Shown in pieces: positions 42,100-51,800 of a stretch of DNA of 64,000 bases. This DNA is from CAYNRA01 sp046293395 (lineage in GTDB: Bacteria; Bacteroidota; Bacteroidia; Cytophagales; Spirosomataceae): the NCBI GenBank assembly GCA_046293395.1, contig JBKBOU010000001.1, positions 1,178,001-1,242,000 of the forward strand. The letters are read 5' to 3'. Made by a program: the position numbers and the translations under genes. A model generated the notes under the pieces. That model searched no databases. It was given only the letters and a program-made list of their open reading frames with translations, and was not told where the DNA came from. Within the stretch, counting starts at the first letter, position 1. Each line of letters begins with the position of its first letter.

Positions 42100-43806
42100 T
42101 TAATATCCAGGATTTTGCTTGATAGAGCCCCCACTTTGATTGACAGCAAACTCAGGAATTGGTAGATATTCATCTTTTCCTGCTTTGAATTGCGAACCAA
42201 CTAAGTGTGTTCTTACATTTCTTTCTTTTGCCATGAACGAGTTCACTGTTTGTGCAGCTACTCCCCAACGAACTAAGTCAAAGAAACGATGACCTTCCAT
42301 GGCAAGCTCGATATATCTTTCAAAGCGAACTGCTTTTCTAGCATCATCTTTGTTAGACCAAGTACCAGTATAAGGTTTTATGCTGTAATTGGCTTCAGGT
42401 TGCCCGTTCGGACCTGTCACAAAAGTAGAGCCAGCTGCTCTGTTACGCACCATATTCACATATTCTTTTGCTTTCTCTAGTGAACCAACTTCCACTTCAC
42501 ATTCAGCAGCCATCAAAAGAACATCTGCAAAACGCATCAAGATTTGGTTTTTACCCAACTGTACTTGTCCCCAAGAGCCTGGGATGAAGTATTTACCTAC
42601 TTCAGATTTCCACTGGATATGTTTATTTGGCAACCAAGGACCACCGTTTGCTAATTGTCTTACCCAAGTACCTTGCGCTACACCATAATCTTTGTATTGA
42701 ACACCTACACGACCTACTGTATAATCTAATCTTGGGTCAAACTCACCACGATCTGGGAACGCAGATGGGCTCGACTCGTGGCTCTTTACATCAGATGCAT
42801 TATAGGTATCAATTAAAGGTAAACCACCTTGTGTTTTGTAGGCATTTACAAGCGACTGAGATGGCTGATAGAAACCACAGCAACCGCCAGGGCCGTCGTT
42901 GTGCGGGTTTGTCAATTCCATTTCTTTGTTGCTGTTTGCACCACCTGTACCGTCACCAACTGTATATTGGATTCCAAATACAACTTCTTTGCCGTTTTCG
43001 AAATCACCTTTAAAGACATTTCCGAACTCAGACTCAAGGCCATATTTTTGACCACCACTTGTTACACCGTTGGCAATTACTTGATCAAAAGCAGCTTTTG
43101 CTTTGGTGTGATTTCCTTGGTACAGAGCAGCTTTACCCAAGAAAGCCAAGGCAGCCCATTTGTTCACACGACCAATTTGTGGTTGCGTAGAAGGTAGATT
43201 GTCCGCGGCAAATTGTAAGTCAGCCTCGATTTGTGGCCAGATACTTTGGTCATTCTTCAAGCTTCTGAAGTCATCTGTTGAGATTGCTTTTTCGTCCACG
43301 TAAGGAACGTTGTTATACAATCTTTTTGCTTCAAAATGCAAGAATCCACGAATAAAACGAGCTTGTGCTACCACAGCTGCTTTTTTCTCAGCAGACATAT
43401 CAGCTGCTTTTTCTACTTGACGCAACACGATATTTGCCATACCGATACCGTCATAAATAGCACGCCACTTGTTTGAAACCGATGGATTAGAAGGAAGTAC
43501 TTCGAAACGCTCTACTGGGTTGATTTCCGTAGCTTGGTCAAGTGCTTCAGAACCTTTGTAGGCATCGTCAGAGCGAATACCGCCCCAAAGCCAGTTATTT
43601 GGTGAAGTGTACCAAGCAGCGATTTGGTTTCCTTGCAATGCTCTGTAAGCTACAATCAAAGAACCATCTACTCCTTTTTCATTGGCAATCGACTCTTCTG
43701 AAATCGCACCCAACGGGGCACGATTCAAGAAATCATCGCTACAAGAGAAAGCAATACCTGTACTTAGAACAAGTGTACTTACTATTAATTTATAACTTTT
43801 TTTCAT
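42100..43806 (-). CDS. SusD/RagB-family nutrient-binding lipoprotein
   Basis: A 568-residue surface lipoprotein: signal peptide with lipobox (IAFSC, Cys22), then the SusD helical domain with TPR-like repeats (DDFLNRAPLGAISEESI, SNKWRAIYDGIGMANIVLRQVEKA, RFIRGFLHFEAKRLYNNVPYV) and the C-terminal end VRFERYIELAMEGHRFFDLVRWG, a strongly conserved SusD signature. It forms the lid of the SusC transporter encoded 31 bp upstream. The ligand (glycan, peptide or other) cannot be read from the sequence; no glycoside hydrolase or polysaccharide lyase lies in the locus. Confidence 0.95.
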   Translation of the reverse strand: MKKSYKLIVSTLVLSTGIAFSCSDDFLNRAPLGAISEESIANEKGVDGSLIVAYRALQGNQIAAWYTSPNNWLWGGIRSDDAYKGSEALDQATEINPVERFEVLPSNPSVSNKWRAIYDGIGMANIVLRQVEKAADMSAEKKAAVVAQARFIRGFLHFEAKRLYNNVPYVDEKAISTDDFRSLKNDQSIWPQIEADLQFAADNLPSTQPQIGRVNKWAALAFLGKAALYQGNHTKAKAAFDQVIANGVTSGGQKYGLESEFGNVFKGDFENGKEVVFGIQYTVGDGTGGANSNKEMELTNPHNDGPGGCCGFYQPSQSLVNAYKTQGGLPLIDTYNASDVKSHESSPSAFPDRGEFDPRLDYTVGRVGVQYKDYGVAQGTWVRQLANGGPWLPNKHIQWKSEVGKYFIPGSWGQVQLGKNQILMRFADVLLMAAECEVEVGSLEKAKEYVNMVRNRAAGSTFVTGPNGQPEANYSIKPYTGTWSNKDDARKAVRFERYIELAMEGHRFFDLVRWGVAAQTVNSFMAKERNVRTHLVGSQFKAGKDEYLPIPEFAVNQSGGSIKQNPGY

Positions 43807-43837
43807 TTTTTCTAAAGATGTTTTTACGAATTAGTTG

Positions 43838-46800
43838 TTATAGACCTAGGTTTAATCCCACCATGATTGTTCTTGGTGATGGAGTTCTTAACTGATCGAT
43901 ACCCATTTGTAACTCACTGTTACCCAAGATACCAATGTCTGGATCTGGACCGCTGTAGTTTGTAATAGTGAATAGGTTTTGAGCCTGAACATACATTCTT
44001 GCTCTGCTAACGCCCAATTTAGAGATAACACTTTGAGGGAAAGTATAGCCAATTTGTGCTTGTCTAGCCCGTAAGAATGAGCCACTTTCTACATAATATG
44101 AAGTTGAAATCGCACCTGAATATGTGTCATTCGCATTCAATACAGGTAAAGTAGCATTTGGATTTGATGGTGTCCAGCTATCTGTTAATACAGCTTTGTT
44201 GTAACCACCTACGAAACCTCTCAAGTGTGTACTCCATTTCGTGTAGTTATAAATATCGTTTCCATAATTCCAGAATAAGAATGTTTGGAAATCAAGGTTT
44301 TTATAACTGAAACCAATGTCAGAACCAATTTGGAATTTAGGGATAGGATTACCGATGAATGTTTGGTCATCACCATTGATTACACCATCGTTGTTCATAT
44401 CCTTGATTTTCCATGAACCAACTCTTTTATAAGGCATATCCGCGTGTGCATCTACCTCACTTTGTGTTTGGAAGATACCATCTACTACCCAACCCCAGAA
44501 CGATGCAAGTGGTTGACCTGCCTCAATTCTTTGTACGTTACCTAGACGTCCTGCACCAAATAATAAGAATGAGCTACCATCTGCATCAATCTTAACCGCT
44601 TCGTTTTTGTAATGTGTGAATGTCATGTTCACGTTGTAGTTCAAGTCAGACTTGATTTTACCACGCGTTCCCAAGCTCAAATCAACCCCTTTGTTGTTCA
44701 TTGTACCTACGTTGATTTTCGGTTGACCAACTGTTGGCTCTAAGCCGTTCACTTGTCTGTCCACCAACAAATCTTTCGTTGTATTATTGAAATACTCAAC
44801 AGAGAAGTCAATTTTTCCGTTTTTAAATGTACCATCTAAACCGATGTTGACCATTTCAGCTGCCTCCCATTTTGTACTTGGGTTTCCTACTACTTGTGGT
44901 CTGTAACCAATCTGTGGCAAACCATTTCCACCTGTAATATCATACGCCGTAGCGTTCAACGAAGCTCCAAAGAATGAATACGCATTGGTTGGGTTTACGT
45001 TTCTCTGGCTACCCATTTGTCCCCAACCTCCACGAAGTTTCAAATCTGTAATCGACGGGAAATCTTTCATGAATGCTTCTTCAGAAATTCTCCAAGCAAC
45101 CCCAAATGCTGGGAATACACCCACACGGCTCTCAGGTCCGAATACCGAAGCTGCATCACGACGAACCGTAGCACTGAATAGATATTTGTCCATCAAGTTG
45201 TACTCGGCTTTCGCCATTAATGAATAAAGCGTTCTTGGAGTAGAAGGTGCACCACTGTTTTGTGGTAAGTTTTTACCTGTATTGATTGACCAGAACGAAG
45301 GATCGTTGAAGTCATAATCCGTGCGTGAAGCAGACAAGCTACGGAATTGCTCATAAATAGCTTCAGAAGCCGCGAACATTTTCAATGAATTGTTTTCATT
45401 GATGTCTATTTTGTACTGCAAGCTGTTTGTCCATGTCCAAGAACCACCACTGAAATAATATTCATTGAACGCGTTATTTCTTGTTGGCTCCGCTTTTTCA
45501 GGCGTAATAAATGTAAAGCTATATCCATTTCCGAAGCGTTGATCAACACCGAATGAAGTCGAAGCAATCAAATCTTTGTACAATTGTACCGAGGCATATA
45601 CATTACCAAAAACGTTTAGACCTGCGTAGCGGTTATCTTTGTTTCTAGCGAGAACAGCATTTGGCGTCAAAGTTTGTCCACCACCACCAATAGATGTACC
45701 TACAACGTTTCCGTTGATGTCAGCCAATGGATAGAAAGGAGCTGCTCTGTGTGCTAAATACCATGGATTTTGTCCTTCATTACTGAAATCAAGACCACCT
45801 TGGAAATCAAATGGATTTCCACCTGAACCATACTGGCTAGAGAAACCAACTTGTAGATTTTCACCGATTGTCAACCATTTTGTTGGCTTGAAGTTCGTAT
45901 TTGCACGAACAGTCGTTCTGTTCAAACCTGTATTTTTGAATACACCTTCTGTATTGAAGTGGTTGAAACCAAATGAATACGAGCCTTTGTCAGTACCACC
46001 TGTTGCTGTCAACTGATGGCTTTGAACAGCTGCATCTTGAAGTGAAGATCTAAACCAGTCAGTACCAGGAGAGGTTTCTGCAATTTGATAGGTATTTTCG
46101 AAGCTGAATGGATCGAAGTTATATCTTGCGAAATTAGGATTCGTTGCATCTCCAGGACGTTGCGTTACGTCCATACCTGTTACTAAATAACGTGGAATAC
46201 CGTTTTGGAAAACAGGGTTGCTAAATGGAACACCTGCTCCTTCAGCTGCTTTTTGCAGGAACTCATAGTATTCTTGTGTATTCAACATTTCCGGCAAAGA
46301 CGAGCTTGGAATACGTTGTACCCCGTAATAGCCATCATAAGAAACGTTTGTTTTTCCAGATTTTCCTTGTTTGGTTGTTACAACAACAACCCCGTTTGCT
46401 GCTCTTGAACCGTAGATAGATGCAGAAACTGGGTCTTTCAATACTTGGATTGACTCAACGTCTTGTGGGTTTAATGCGTTGGCGTTGTCTGTTGGTACAC
46501 CGTCAATCACATACAACGGATCGTTGTTACCAAAAGACGTAAATCCACGAATACGCACTTTAGCCGCTGCACCTGGCGCACCTGTTCCACTGACAGTCAC
46601 CCCGGCTACACGACCTTGTAGCATGTTACCAATGTTTGCACTTGGCTGTTGCAGCGTTGTTTTTGTGTTTACAATACCTACTGAACCAATGATATCTTTC
46701 TTTTTCTCAGAGGTATAACCAGTTACAACTACTTCTTCCAAAGAACTAATATCTTCTTCTAAGGTTACATTGATGACACTTTGAGACCCAACAGCCACCT

Positions 46801-47056
46801 CACGAACAACATAGCCAATAGAGCTAAATACGAGTCGAGAGTTTGATTCAGCTTCAATAGAGAACTTACCAGAGCCATCTGTCACTGTTCCGCGCGTGCT
46901 CCCTTTTACAGCAACGCTCACCCCTGGGATACCACTCCCGCTTGGGTCTGAAACCGTACCAGTGACTGATTTTTGCGCGTAGGCCGTCACGGATAAAATC
47001 CATAACAACGCAAACGCCAATACCCCCCGAATGGGGACGAAGTAGATTTTTTTCAT
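43838..47056 (-). CDS. SusC/RagA-family TonB-linked outer-membrane transporter
   Basis: A 1072-residue TonB-dependent transporter: signal peptide to about residue 28, CarboxypepD_reg-like domain at 30-110 (VTGTVSDPSGSGIPGVSVAVKGSTRGTVTDGSG), TonB box region with EEVVVTGY, plug domain (NIGNMLQGRVAGVTVSG, DPLYVIDGVPTD, DVESIQVLKDPVSASIYGSRAANGVVVVTTKQG) and a 22-strand barrel ending PRTIMVGLNLGL. The SIYGSRAANGV signature is diagnostic for SusC. With SusD downstream it imports an oligomeric nutrient. A promoter is predicted at 47137-47167; no sigma/anti-sigma or hybrid two-component regulator is adjacent. Confidence 0.96.
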   Translation of the reverse strand: MKKIYFVPIRGVLAFALLWILSVTAYAQKSVTGTVSDPSGSGIPGVSVAVKGSTRGTVTDGSGKFSIEAESNSRLVFSSIGYVVREVAVGSQSVINVTLEEDISSLEEVVVTGYTSEKKKDIIGSVGIVNTKTTLQQPSANIGNMLQGRVAGVTVSGTGAPGAAAKVRIRGFTSFGNNDPLYVIDGVPTDNANALNPQDVESIQVLKDPVSASIYGSRAANGVVVVTTKQGKSGKTNVSYDGYYGVQRIPSSSLPEMLNTQEYYEFLQKAAEGAGVPFSNPVFQNGIPRYLVTGMDVTQRPGDATNPNFARYNFDPFSFENTYQIAETSPGTDWFRSSLQDAAVQSHQLTATGGTDKGSYSFGFNHFNTEGVFKNTGLNRTTVRANTNFKPTKWLTIGENLQVGFSSQYGSGGNPFDFQGGLDFSNEGQNPWYLAHRAAPFYPLADINGNVVGTSIGGGGQTLTPNAVLARNKDNRYAGLNVFGNVYASVQLYKDLIASTSFGVDQRFGNGYSFTFITPEKAEPTRNNAFNEYYFSGGSWTWTNSLQYKIDINENNSLKMFAASEAIYEQFRSLSASRTDYDFNDPSFWSINTGKNLPQNSGAPSTPRTLYSLMAKAEYNLMDKYLFSATVRRDAASVFGPESRVGVFPAFGVAWRISEEAFMKDFPSITDLKLRGGWGQMGSQRNVNPTNAYSFFGASLNATAYDITGGNGLPQIGYRPQVVGNPSTKWEAAEMVNIGLDGTFKNGKIDFSVEYFNNTTKDLLVDRQVNGLEPTVGQPKINVGTMNNKGVDLSLGTRGKIKSDLNYNVNMTFTHYKNEAVKIDADGSSFLLFGAGRLGNVQRIEAGQPLASFWGWVVDGIFQTQSEVDAHADMPYKRVGSWKIKDMNNDGVINGDDQTFIGNPIPKFQIGSDIGFSYKNLDFQTFLFWNYGNDIYNYTKWSTHLRGFVGGYNKAVLTDSWTPSNPNATLPVLNANDTYSGAISTSYYVESGSFLRARQAQIGYTFPQSVISKLGVSRARMYVQAQNLFTITNYSGPDPDIGILGNSELQMGIDQLRTPSPRTIMVGLNLGL

Positions 47057-47136
47057 TTCGTATTAGGTTATGATAAATAAATAGTGAGAAAGAGACAATA
47101 ATCTGTACATATATCTTGTATAGACATTTGTCGCCA

Positions 47137-47167
47137 TAAAAGTATATTTTATATTTTTTCCTTACAA
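47137..47167 (-). promoter_or_regulatory. Candidate promoter of the susC-susD-VCBS locus
   Basis: On the reverse strand: TTG (47165-47167), 20 nt, then TACTTTTA (47137-47144), seven of eight positions of the -7 consensus. Predicted start near 47130, leader about 74 nt. Confidence 0.45.
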
Positions 47168-47259
47168 ATTATTTATACAATTTATTAGAATATTTATACG
47201 AATATTGAAAAAATACCATAACTTATAACTAAAGTATCAAAAGCGAATTTTCGCAAAAA

Positions 47260-47285
47260 AAAGGGCTACCATACGGTAGCCCTTT
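47260..47285 (-). terminator. Intrinsic terminator of hemA
   Basis: Perfect 11-bp stem AAAGGGCTACC (47260-47270) with GGTAGCCCTTT (47275-47285), loop ATAC, followed on the reverse strand by six T residues. It starts 22 bases past the hemA stop. Confidence 0.9.
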
Positions 47286-47307
47286 GTATCTTGATTTCGA
47301 ATCTAAT

Positions 47308-48579
47308 TTAATGCTTGATTACGTCCGGTTGTTGTTCCAAATTAAACAAATCATTCAATACATCAATCAGTGTTTCTGCCTCCCCACGTTTGCAGGCGGC
47401 TTTCAACTGCAATACAGGTAACTTGATAATTTTTTGCATCATGCTACTTGTAATTTTTTCTACTTTTTGCAGTTCAGACTCATTTAAAGTCTTCATGTAC
47501 CGCGCCATTTCTTCTTTTCGAATTTGTTCCAGCGCATTTTTCAACTTGTGAATGGTTGGAGATACAATCATTTCGCGTGACCAATCATTAAATTCTACCA
47601 ATGCTTCGTCTATGATTTTGTGTACCTCCGGAATGGCTGCATGTCTCTTCTCAAGCGCTTCATTTGCTCTTTTTTGAATTTCATCCAAATCATACAAGAC
47701 CGTTCCCGCTACTTGCTCTACATCCAAGGCAATACTACGAGGAACCGACAAATCAATCAAATATTGAACTCCACCGAGCGGGCGGCGTTTCAGCAATGCT
47801 GCGGTAATCAGTGGTTCATCACGGCGTATGGATGAAATAATGATGTCTGCTGACAAAATCTCTTCTTCTACTTGTGCGTAATCTGCAACAGTAAAGCCAT
47901 ATTTTGACGCAGCCAATTCGGATTTTTCTTTTGACCTATTTGTAATCGTGATCTCTTTGTATCCTTTTTCAGAAAGAGTTTTGCAAACATCTTCGCCAAT
48001 CTCACCCAAACCAATCACCAACGTCTTTGGGTGGCTAAGGAGAGGTAAAAAGGTCTCAATTGTATCCACCGCCGCATACGAAGTAGATGCTGCCCCATCC
48101 CGATAGGCTGTTTCCTGAACGATGCGTTTGTTTACATAAAATATGGTATGCAAAAGACGATGTAAAAAAGGCCCTGCCATTTGTGTATCAGCTGACCATT
48201 GGTAGGCGTGTTTTATTTGATTCGGTATTTGCAAATCGCCGATTACTTGCGATTGTAAACCGAGTGCTACTTCAAAAAGATAACGAACGGCTGCATCGTG
48301 CTCCGTAATAAACTCGAAATAAGGTCTGATTTGCTCAGAGGAAATACCTTTCTCTACGGCAAGTAATTTGATTAGATTTTCACCTAGTTCTTCATCACCA
48401 ATATAATAGATTTCTGTGCGGTTGCACGTAGAAACCAACAACATCTCGTTTAAATCAAAGACTTCATGCGCTTGGCTTAATAAAGCTTTGCACGCTGCTT
48501 CGTCTAAAGCAATTTGCTCCCGAACATCTAGCGGGGCAAGTTTATAAGAAATCGAAACAACCTTAAATTGATTATTCAT
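47308..48579 (-). CDS. hemA: Glutamyl-tRNA reductase
   Basis: A 423-residue NADPH enzyme that reduces glutamyl-tRNA to glutamate-1-semialdehyde, the committed step of C5 haem synthesis. The catalytic Cys52 lies in STCNRTEIY; the NADPH domain begins TLVIGLGEIGEDVCK and includes ITNRSKEK; the C-terminal dimerisation helix is present. The ATG at 48577-48579 gives the typical start (MNNQFKVVSISYKLAPLDVRE); an in-frame ATG nine codons upstream overlaps a promoter-like box and is less likely. In this window hemN and hemJ add two later steps of the pathway. Confidence 0.95.
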   Translation of the reverse strand: MNNQFKVVSISYKLAPLDVREQIALDEAACKALLSQAHEVFDLNEMLLVSTCNRTEIYYIGDEELGENLIKLLAVEKGISSEQIRPYFEFITEHDAAVRYLFEVALGLQSQVIGDLQIPNQIKHAYQWSADTQMAGPFLHRLLHTIFYVNKRIVQETAYRDGAASTSYAAVDTIETFLPLLSHPKTLVIGLGEIGEDVCKTLSEKGYKEITITNRSKEKSELAASKYGFTVADYAQVEEEILSADIIISSIRRDEPLITAALLKRRPLGGVQYLIDLSVPRSIALDVEQVAGTVLYDLDEIQKRANEALEKRHAAIPEVHKIIDEALVEFNDWSREMIVSPTIHKLKNALEQIRKEEMARYMKTLNESELQKVEKITSSMMQKIIKLPVLQLKAACKRGEAETLIDVLNDLFNLEQQPDVIKH

Positions 48580-48590
48580 TTGTAACTTAC

Positions 48591-48619
48591 CAAATATATT
48601 CCCCAAATATACGGCTCAA
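48591..48619 (-). promoter_or_regulatory. Candidate promoter of hemA
   Basis: Reverse strand: TTG (48617-48619), 18 nt, TATATTTG (48591-48598). A second TATATTTG lies at 48604-48611. If the proximal box is used, transcription would start only a few bases before the ATG, giving a nearly leaderless message. Confidence 0.35.
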
Positions 48620-48776
48620 AAATCATACATGATTATGACTTTTATCACAGTTGTTAATTTAGAAATATTCTAAATAATTCTTTTTATTTATCAAAATATC
48701 CTTTAAAAATACAAAATTACTTATTTTGATGTTAAACCTAAAATGTATTACCTGTAAATAAGCATATTTTCAAAAA

Positions 48777-48790
48777 GGGTTTGTAAACCC
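48777..48790. promoter_or_regulatory. Palindrome just upstream of the histidine kinase gene
   Basis: GGGTTT-GT-AAACCC flanked by A5 runs, ending 17 bases before the ATG at 48808. It could be an operator; a 2-nt loop is too tight for a normal hairpin. Confidence 0.3.
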
Positions 48791-48807
48791 AAAAAGTTTC
48801 CTATTTC

Positions 48808-50001
48808 ATGGCAAAAAATCAAGTTTTTTTTAATTTATACGGTCAACTCTCTGGTTGGCGAATCGTTTTGATTGTCCTGTTACTGGCAATGGGTGGCTTT
48901 GTTTTATACTATTTCCGAGAAATCGGCCAATCTCTGGAAGACCGAGAAACAAAGTATGCCAAATTGTATGCAGAAAGTATCCGCTTTTTTATGGAAAAAG
49001 AACTAGAAAGTGACTGTGACTACACGTTTGTCCAAGAGGTTTTAATGGCCAACGAAACAGTCCCGAGCATCTTAGTACTCGATGGCTATCCGAGTAGTTA
49101 TGCGAATATTCCAGAACTTGACGACTCCACCTTAAACGAAAACCAAAAAGAACGCCTGCTTTACGCTAAAATCAGCGAAATGAACGAAGAACATCCCCCA
49201 CTTTCTTTTAATCTCGAGGGGAGCGTAGGCTATGTCTATTATTCCAACTCCTCTATTGTCCGCCAACTTCGCTATTTTCCGTACATTTTATTGGTTACGT
49301 TTCTCATTTTTGGTTCACTCGCCTACATTGCGTACAGTTCTGCAAGAAAAGCAGAACAAAATAGAGTCTGGATTGGATTAGCCAAAGAAACAGCCCACCA
49401 GCTCGGGACACCTATCTCGGCACTCATGGCTTGGGTCGAGGTACTTCGTTCATCTCCTGACTTTGACCAATCCATTGGAGATGAAATCGAAAAAGACATT
49501 CACCGATTAGATACCATCACGACTCGCTTCTCCAATATTGGCTCTGTTCCCCAATTAAAACAAGAAGTCATTTTTCCTGTTCTTGACAACGCCATCCGAT
49601 ATTTAGGAAAACGCCTTTCTACAAAAGTCATCATTACCGTTCATAACCTCCTCAGAGATTCGGACAGAACCACTGAATTGAACAAACCGCTCTTTGAATG
49701 GGTCATTGAAAATCTCTGTAAAAATGCAGTAGATGCTATGGCGGGCGTAGGAAAACTGGATATTTTTATTTCCACCAATTCCAGGAACAAAATCGTAATC
49801 GACTTTAAAGACACGGGAAAAGGAATTAGTAAACTGAACGTTCGAAAAGTTTTCCAACCAGGTTTTAGTACAAAAAAAAGAGGTTGGGGTTTGGGCTTAA
49901 CTTTAGCCAAACGAATTATAGAGACCTACCACGGCGGTCAATTGTTTGTTTATGAAACAGAAATAGACAAGGGAACGACTTTTCGAATCATTCTTCCTTA
50001 G
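48808..50001 (+). CDS. Orphan sensor histidine kinase
   Basis: A 397-residue membrane kinase. TM1 at residues 17-36 and TM2 at 157-176 bracket a periplasmic domain of about 120 residues with no family I recognise. The dimerisation/phosphoacceptor helix is AKETAHQLGTPISALMAWVEVL with His197 (the AHQLGTPIS variant rather than SHELRTPL). The ATPase domain has N box EWVIENLCKNAVDAM, G1 DFKDTGKGIS and G2 KKRGWGLGLTLAKRI. No response regulator gene is adjacent, and no HAMP domain is present. The AHQLGTP-type kinases are conserved single genes in Bacteroidota; partner unknown. Confidence 0.88.
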   Translation: MAKNQVFFNLYGQLSGWRIVLIVLLLAMGGFVLYYFREIGQSLEDRETKYAKLYAESIRFFMEKELESDCDYTFVQEVLMANETVPSILVLDGYPSSYANIPELDDSTLNENQKERLLYAKISEMNEEHPPLSFNLEGSVGYVYYSNSSIVRQLRYFPYILLVTFLIFGSLAYIAYSSARKAEQNRVWIGLAKETAHQLGTPISALMAWVEVLRSSPDFDQSIGDEIEKDIHRLDTITTRFSNIGSVPQLKQEVIFPVLDNAIRYLGKRLSTKVIITVHNLLRDSDRTTELNKPLFEWVIENLCKNAVDAMAGVGKLDIFISTNSRNKIVIDFKDTGKGISKLNVRKVFQPGFSTKKRGWGLGLTLAKRIIETYHGGQLFVYETEIDKGTTFRIILP

Positions 50002-50111
50002 AAACTATTGTGTCCTATTTTATGCCTAATTTTTATCTAAATGAGGCTTCTAAAAAAGATGTAAGGATAAAAAATGGTTTTGAATGGGATAAAATCAAAC
50101 CAACTTATTTC

Positions 50112-50669
50112 TTAATTAGCAATCACAATATCATTCAGGATGATTACGTCTGTTTCAACTGTATTGCTTGTATTTCCAGCTACATCCTTGATAGTTATCT
50201 CAAACTTGAGGGAGTCACGACGGGGAGTAAACGGATGTGGGAAATCAATAGAATAGCTCAAAATCCCTTCAATGGGCCCCAAACGTCCGTCTGTTCGGAG
50301 TTGTGGGAAATATCCTGAGTACGGAATACCCGGATTAAACTCTTGAAAAACACCGTTTCTTTGGCGAAAAGCACGAACAAGATAGTTGTAGTCACCACGA
50401 ACCTCCGCTGCTGCTTTTTCTGTTTCATTGAGACCTAAGTCGCCATCGCCATCCCGAAAATCGAGGGTAATGATGACAGAATCTTTGTTTGCCCCCGTAA
50501 ATTGGTCCACGCGAATTTCTTTTTCTATGGAACGAAAGGTTATTTCAGGAACGAGGGAAAACTCAGGTTCTTGGTAACAGCCTTGAAGTCCAAAAAAACT
50601 ACCAATTAAACCAAGAGTTACCCATTTTTCTACCTGATTTCTATCCAATATTCTTTTAATTTTGTTCAT
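50112..50669 (-). CDS. Lipoprotein of unknown function
   Basis: A 185-residue exported protein. A basic N-terminus (MNKIKRILDRNQVEKW) precedes a hydrophobic helix and lipobox FGLQGC (Cys31). The mature part has DSVIITLDFRDGDGDLGLNETE, an Asp-rich loop resembling a calcium-binding turn, and is otherwise predicted beta-rich (ISYSIDFPHPFTPRRDSLKFEITIKDVAGNTSNTVETDVIILND). Bacteroidota lipoproteins with this RDGDGDLG segment are common and uncharacterised. It is convergent with the kinase gene and divergent from the LuxE-like gene. Confidence 0.65.
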   Translation of the reverse strand: MNKIKRILDRNQVEKWVTLGLIGSFFGLQGCYQEPEFSLVPEITFRSIEKEIRVDQFTGANKDSVIITLDFRDGDGDLGLNETEKAAAEVRGDYNYLVRAFRQRNGVFQEFNPGIPYSGYFPQLRTDGRLGPIEGILSYSIDFPHPFTPRRDSLKFEITIKDVAGNTSNTVETDVIILNDIVIAN

Positions 50670-50723
50670 AAATTCTCACTTCTATGTTTGACTTCCATAT
50701 CAAACGCATTTGAAACACAAAAT

Positions 50724-51797
50724 ATGGTATTTAGAGACGAACTCAAATCTGCTGTCCTCCAATTAAATTCGAACACTACTTCCCATCAATTTGAGGAATT
50801 GGCGCTCGAAATTTTCTATTACCAAGCCTCCAACAACCAAATATATAAGGAGTACTTGCAACATTTGCGTGTTCAGCCTACAAAGATGAAACGAATTGAC
50901 AAAATTCCTTGCTTACCCATCGATTTTTTCAAATTTCATACCATTGTGAGCGGTGATGCACTTCCGCAACATGTATTTGAGAGTAGCGGCACGACTGGAC
51001 AAAAAACAAGCCAACATTTTGTGTCGGATTTGCCCTTTTACGAAGCAGTAAGCCTTAAAATATTTGAACAATTTTACGGCTCCATCACAGATTACCACAT
51101 TTTGGCTCTGCTGCCCTCTTATCTCGAACGAAATAACTCGTCCTTGATATATATGGTTCAGAGTTTTATGTATAAATCATTCTCTCAAAAATCTGGTTTT
51201 TATTTACACGATACACACACTCTTTTACATCATCTGCGCGAGGCACTCATAGAACAAAAAAGAGCAAATAAAAAAGTTTTACTTGTCGGTGTGACCTTTG
51301 CCTTATTAGATTTGGCGGAATCGAACCTAGATTTGTCTTGGCTGTCAGAATATGCCGATACGCTTGTCGTCATGGAAACGGGCGGAATGAAAGGACGAAG
51401 AAAGGAGCTGATTCGGGAAGATGTTCATCAAATTTTAACCCAAAAATGGGGAATCCCAGTTATTCATTCGGAGTACGGCATGACCGAGTTACTTTCCCAA
51501 GGTTACTCACAAGGGCACGGGCTTTTTCAGACAGCCCCAAGTATGCGCATCTTGCTGAGGGAAGTCAACGACCCTTTCACTTATTTACCCAATTTCGCGA
51601 TTGGAGAACGTGAAATTAAAGAAAGAAAACGGTCGAAAACAGGTGGAATAAATGTCATTGACTTGGCTAACATTGATTCGTGTAGCTTCATTGAAACACA
51701 AGATTTGGGTGCTTATTCACCTGATTATCAAAGCTTTCGTATTCTTGGCAGGTTTGATCATTCGGATGTTCGGGGTTGTAATCTAATGGTTATTTGA
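50724..51797 (+). CDS. LuxE-like acyl-protein synthetase / AMP-dependent ligase
   Basis: A 357-residue enzyme of the adenylate-forming superfamily, LuxE branch. The ATP/AMP loop is FESSGTTGQKTS (residues 85-96); later the conserved METGGMKGRRKE segment and HSEYGMTELLSQGYS (the YGxTE motif of adenylate-forming enzymes) are present, and the short C-terminal subdomain ends GRFDHSDVRGCNLMVI. LuxE activates a fatty acid as acyl-AMP and loads it onto a Cys of its own or of a partner; here a Cys near the C-terminus is present but its role is unclear. The ATG at 50724 is preferred to an upstream TTG. The helicase gene starts 3 bp after its stop. Confidence 0.8.
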   Translation: MVFRDELKSAVLQLNSNTTSHQFEELALEIFYYQASNNQIYKEYLQHLRVQPTKMKRIDKIPCLPIDFFKFHTIVSGDALPQHVFESSGTTGQKTSQHFVSDLPFYEAVSLKIFEQFYGSITDYHILALLPSYLERNNSSLIYMVQSFMYKSFSQKSGFYLHDTHTLLHHLREALIEQKRANKKVLLVGVTFALLDLAESNLDLSWLSEYADTLVVMETGGMKGRRKELIREDVHQILTQKWGIPVIHSEYGMTELLSQGYSQGHGLFQTAPSMRILLREVNDPFTYLPNFAIGEREIKERKRSKTGGINVIDLANIDSCSFIETQDLGAYSPDYQSFRILGRFDHSDVRGCNLMVI

Positions 51798-51800
51798 GAC

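Noticed and set aside
50010..50318. Forward open frame of about 100 codons between the kinase gene and the LuxE-like gene.
   Set aside because: It is mostly the reverse complement of the lipoprotein gene at 50112-50669, which has a signal peptide and lipobox; the forward reading has no family features.
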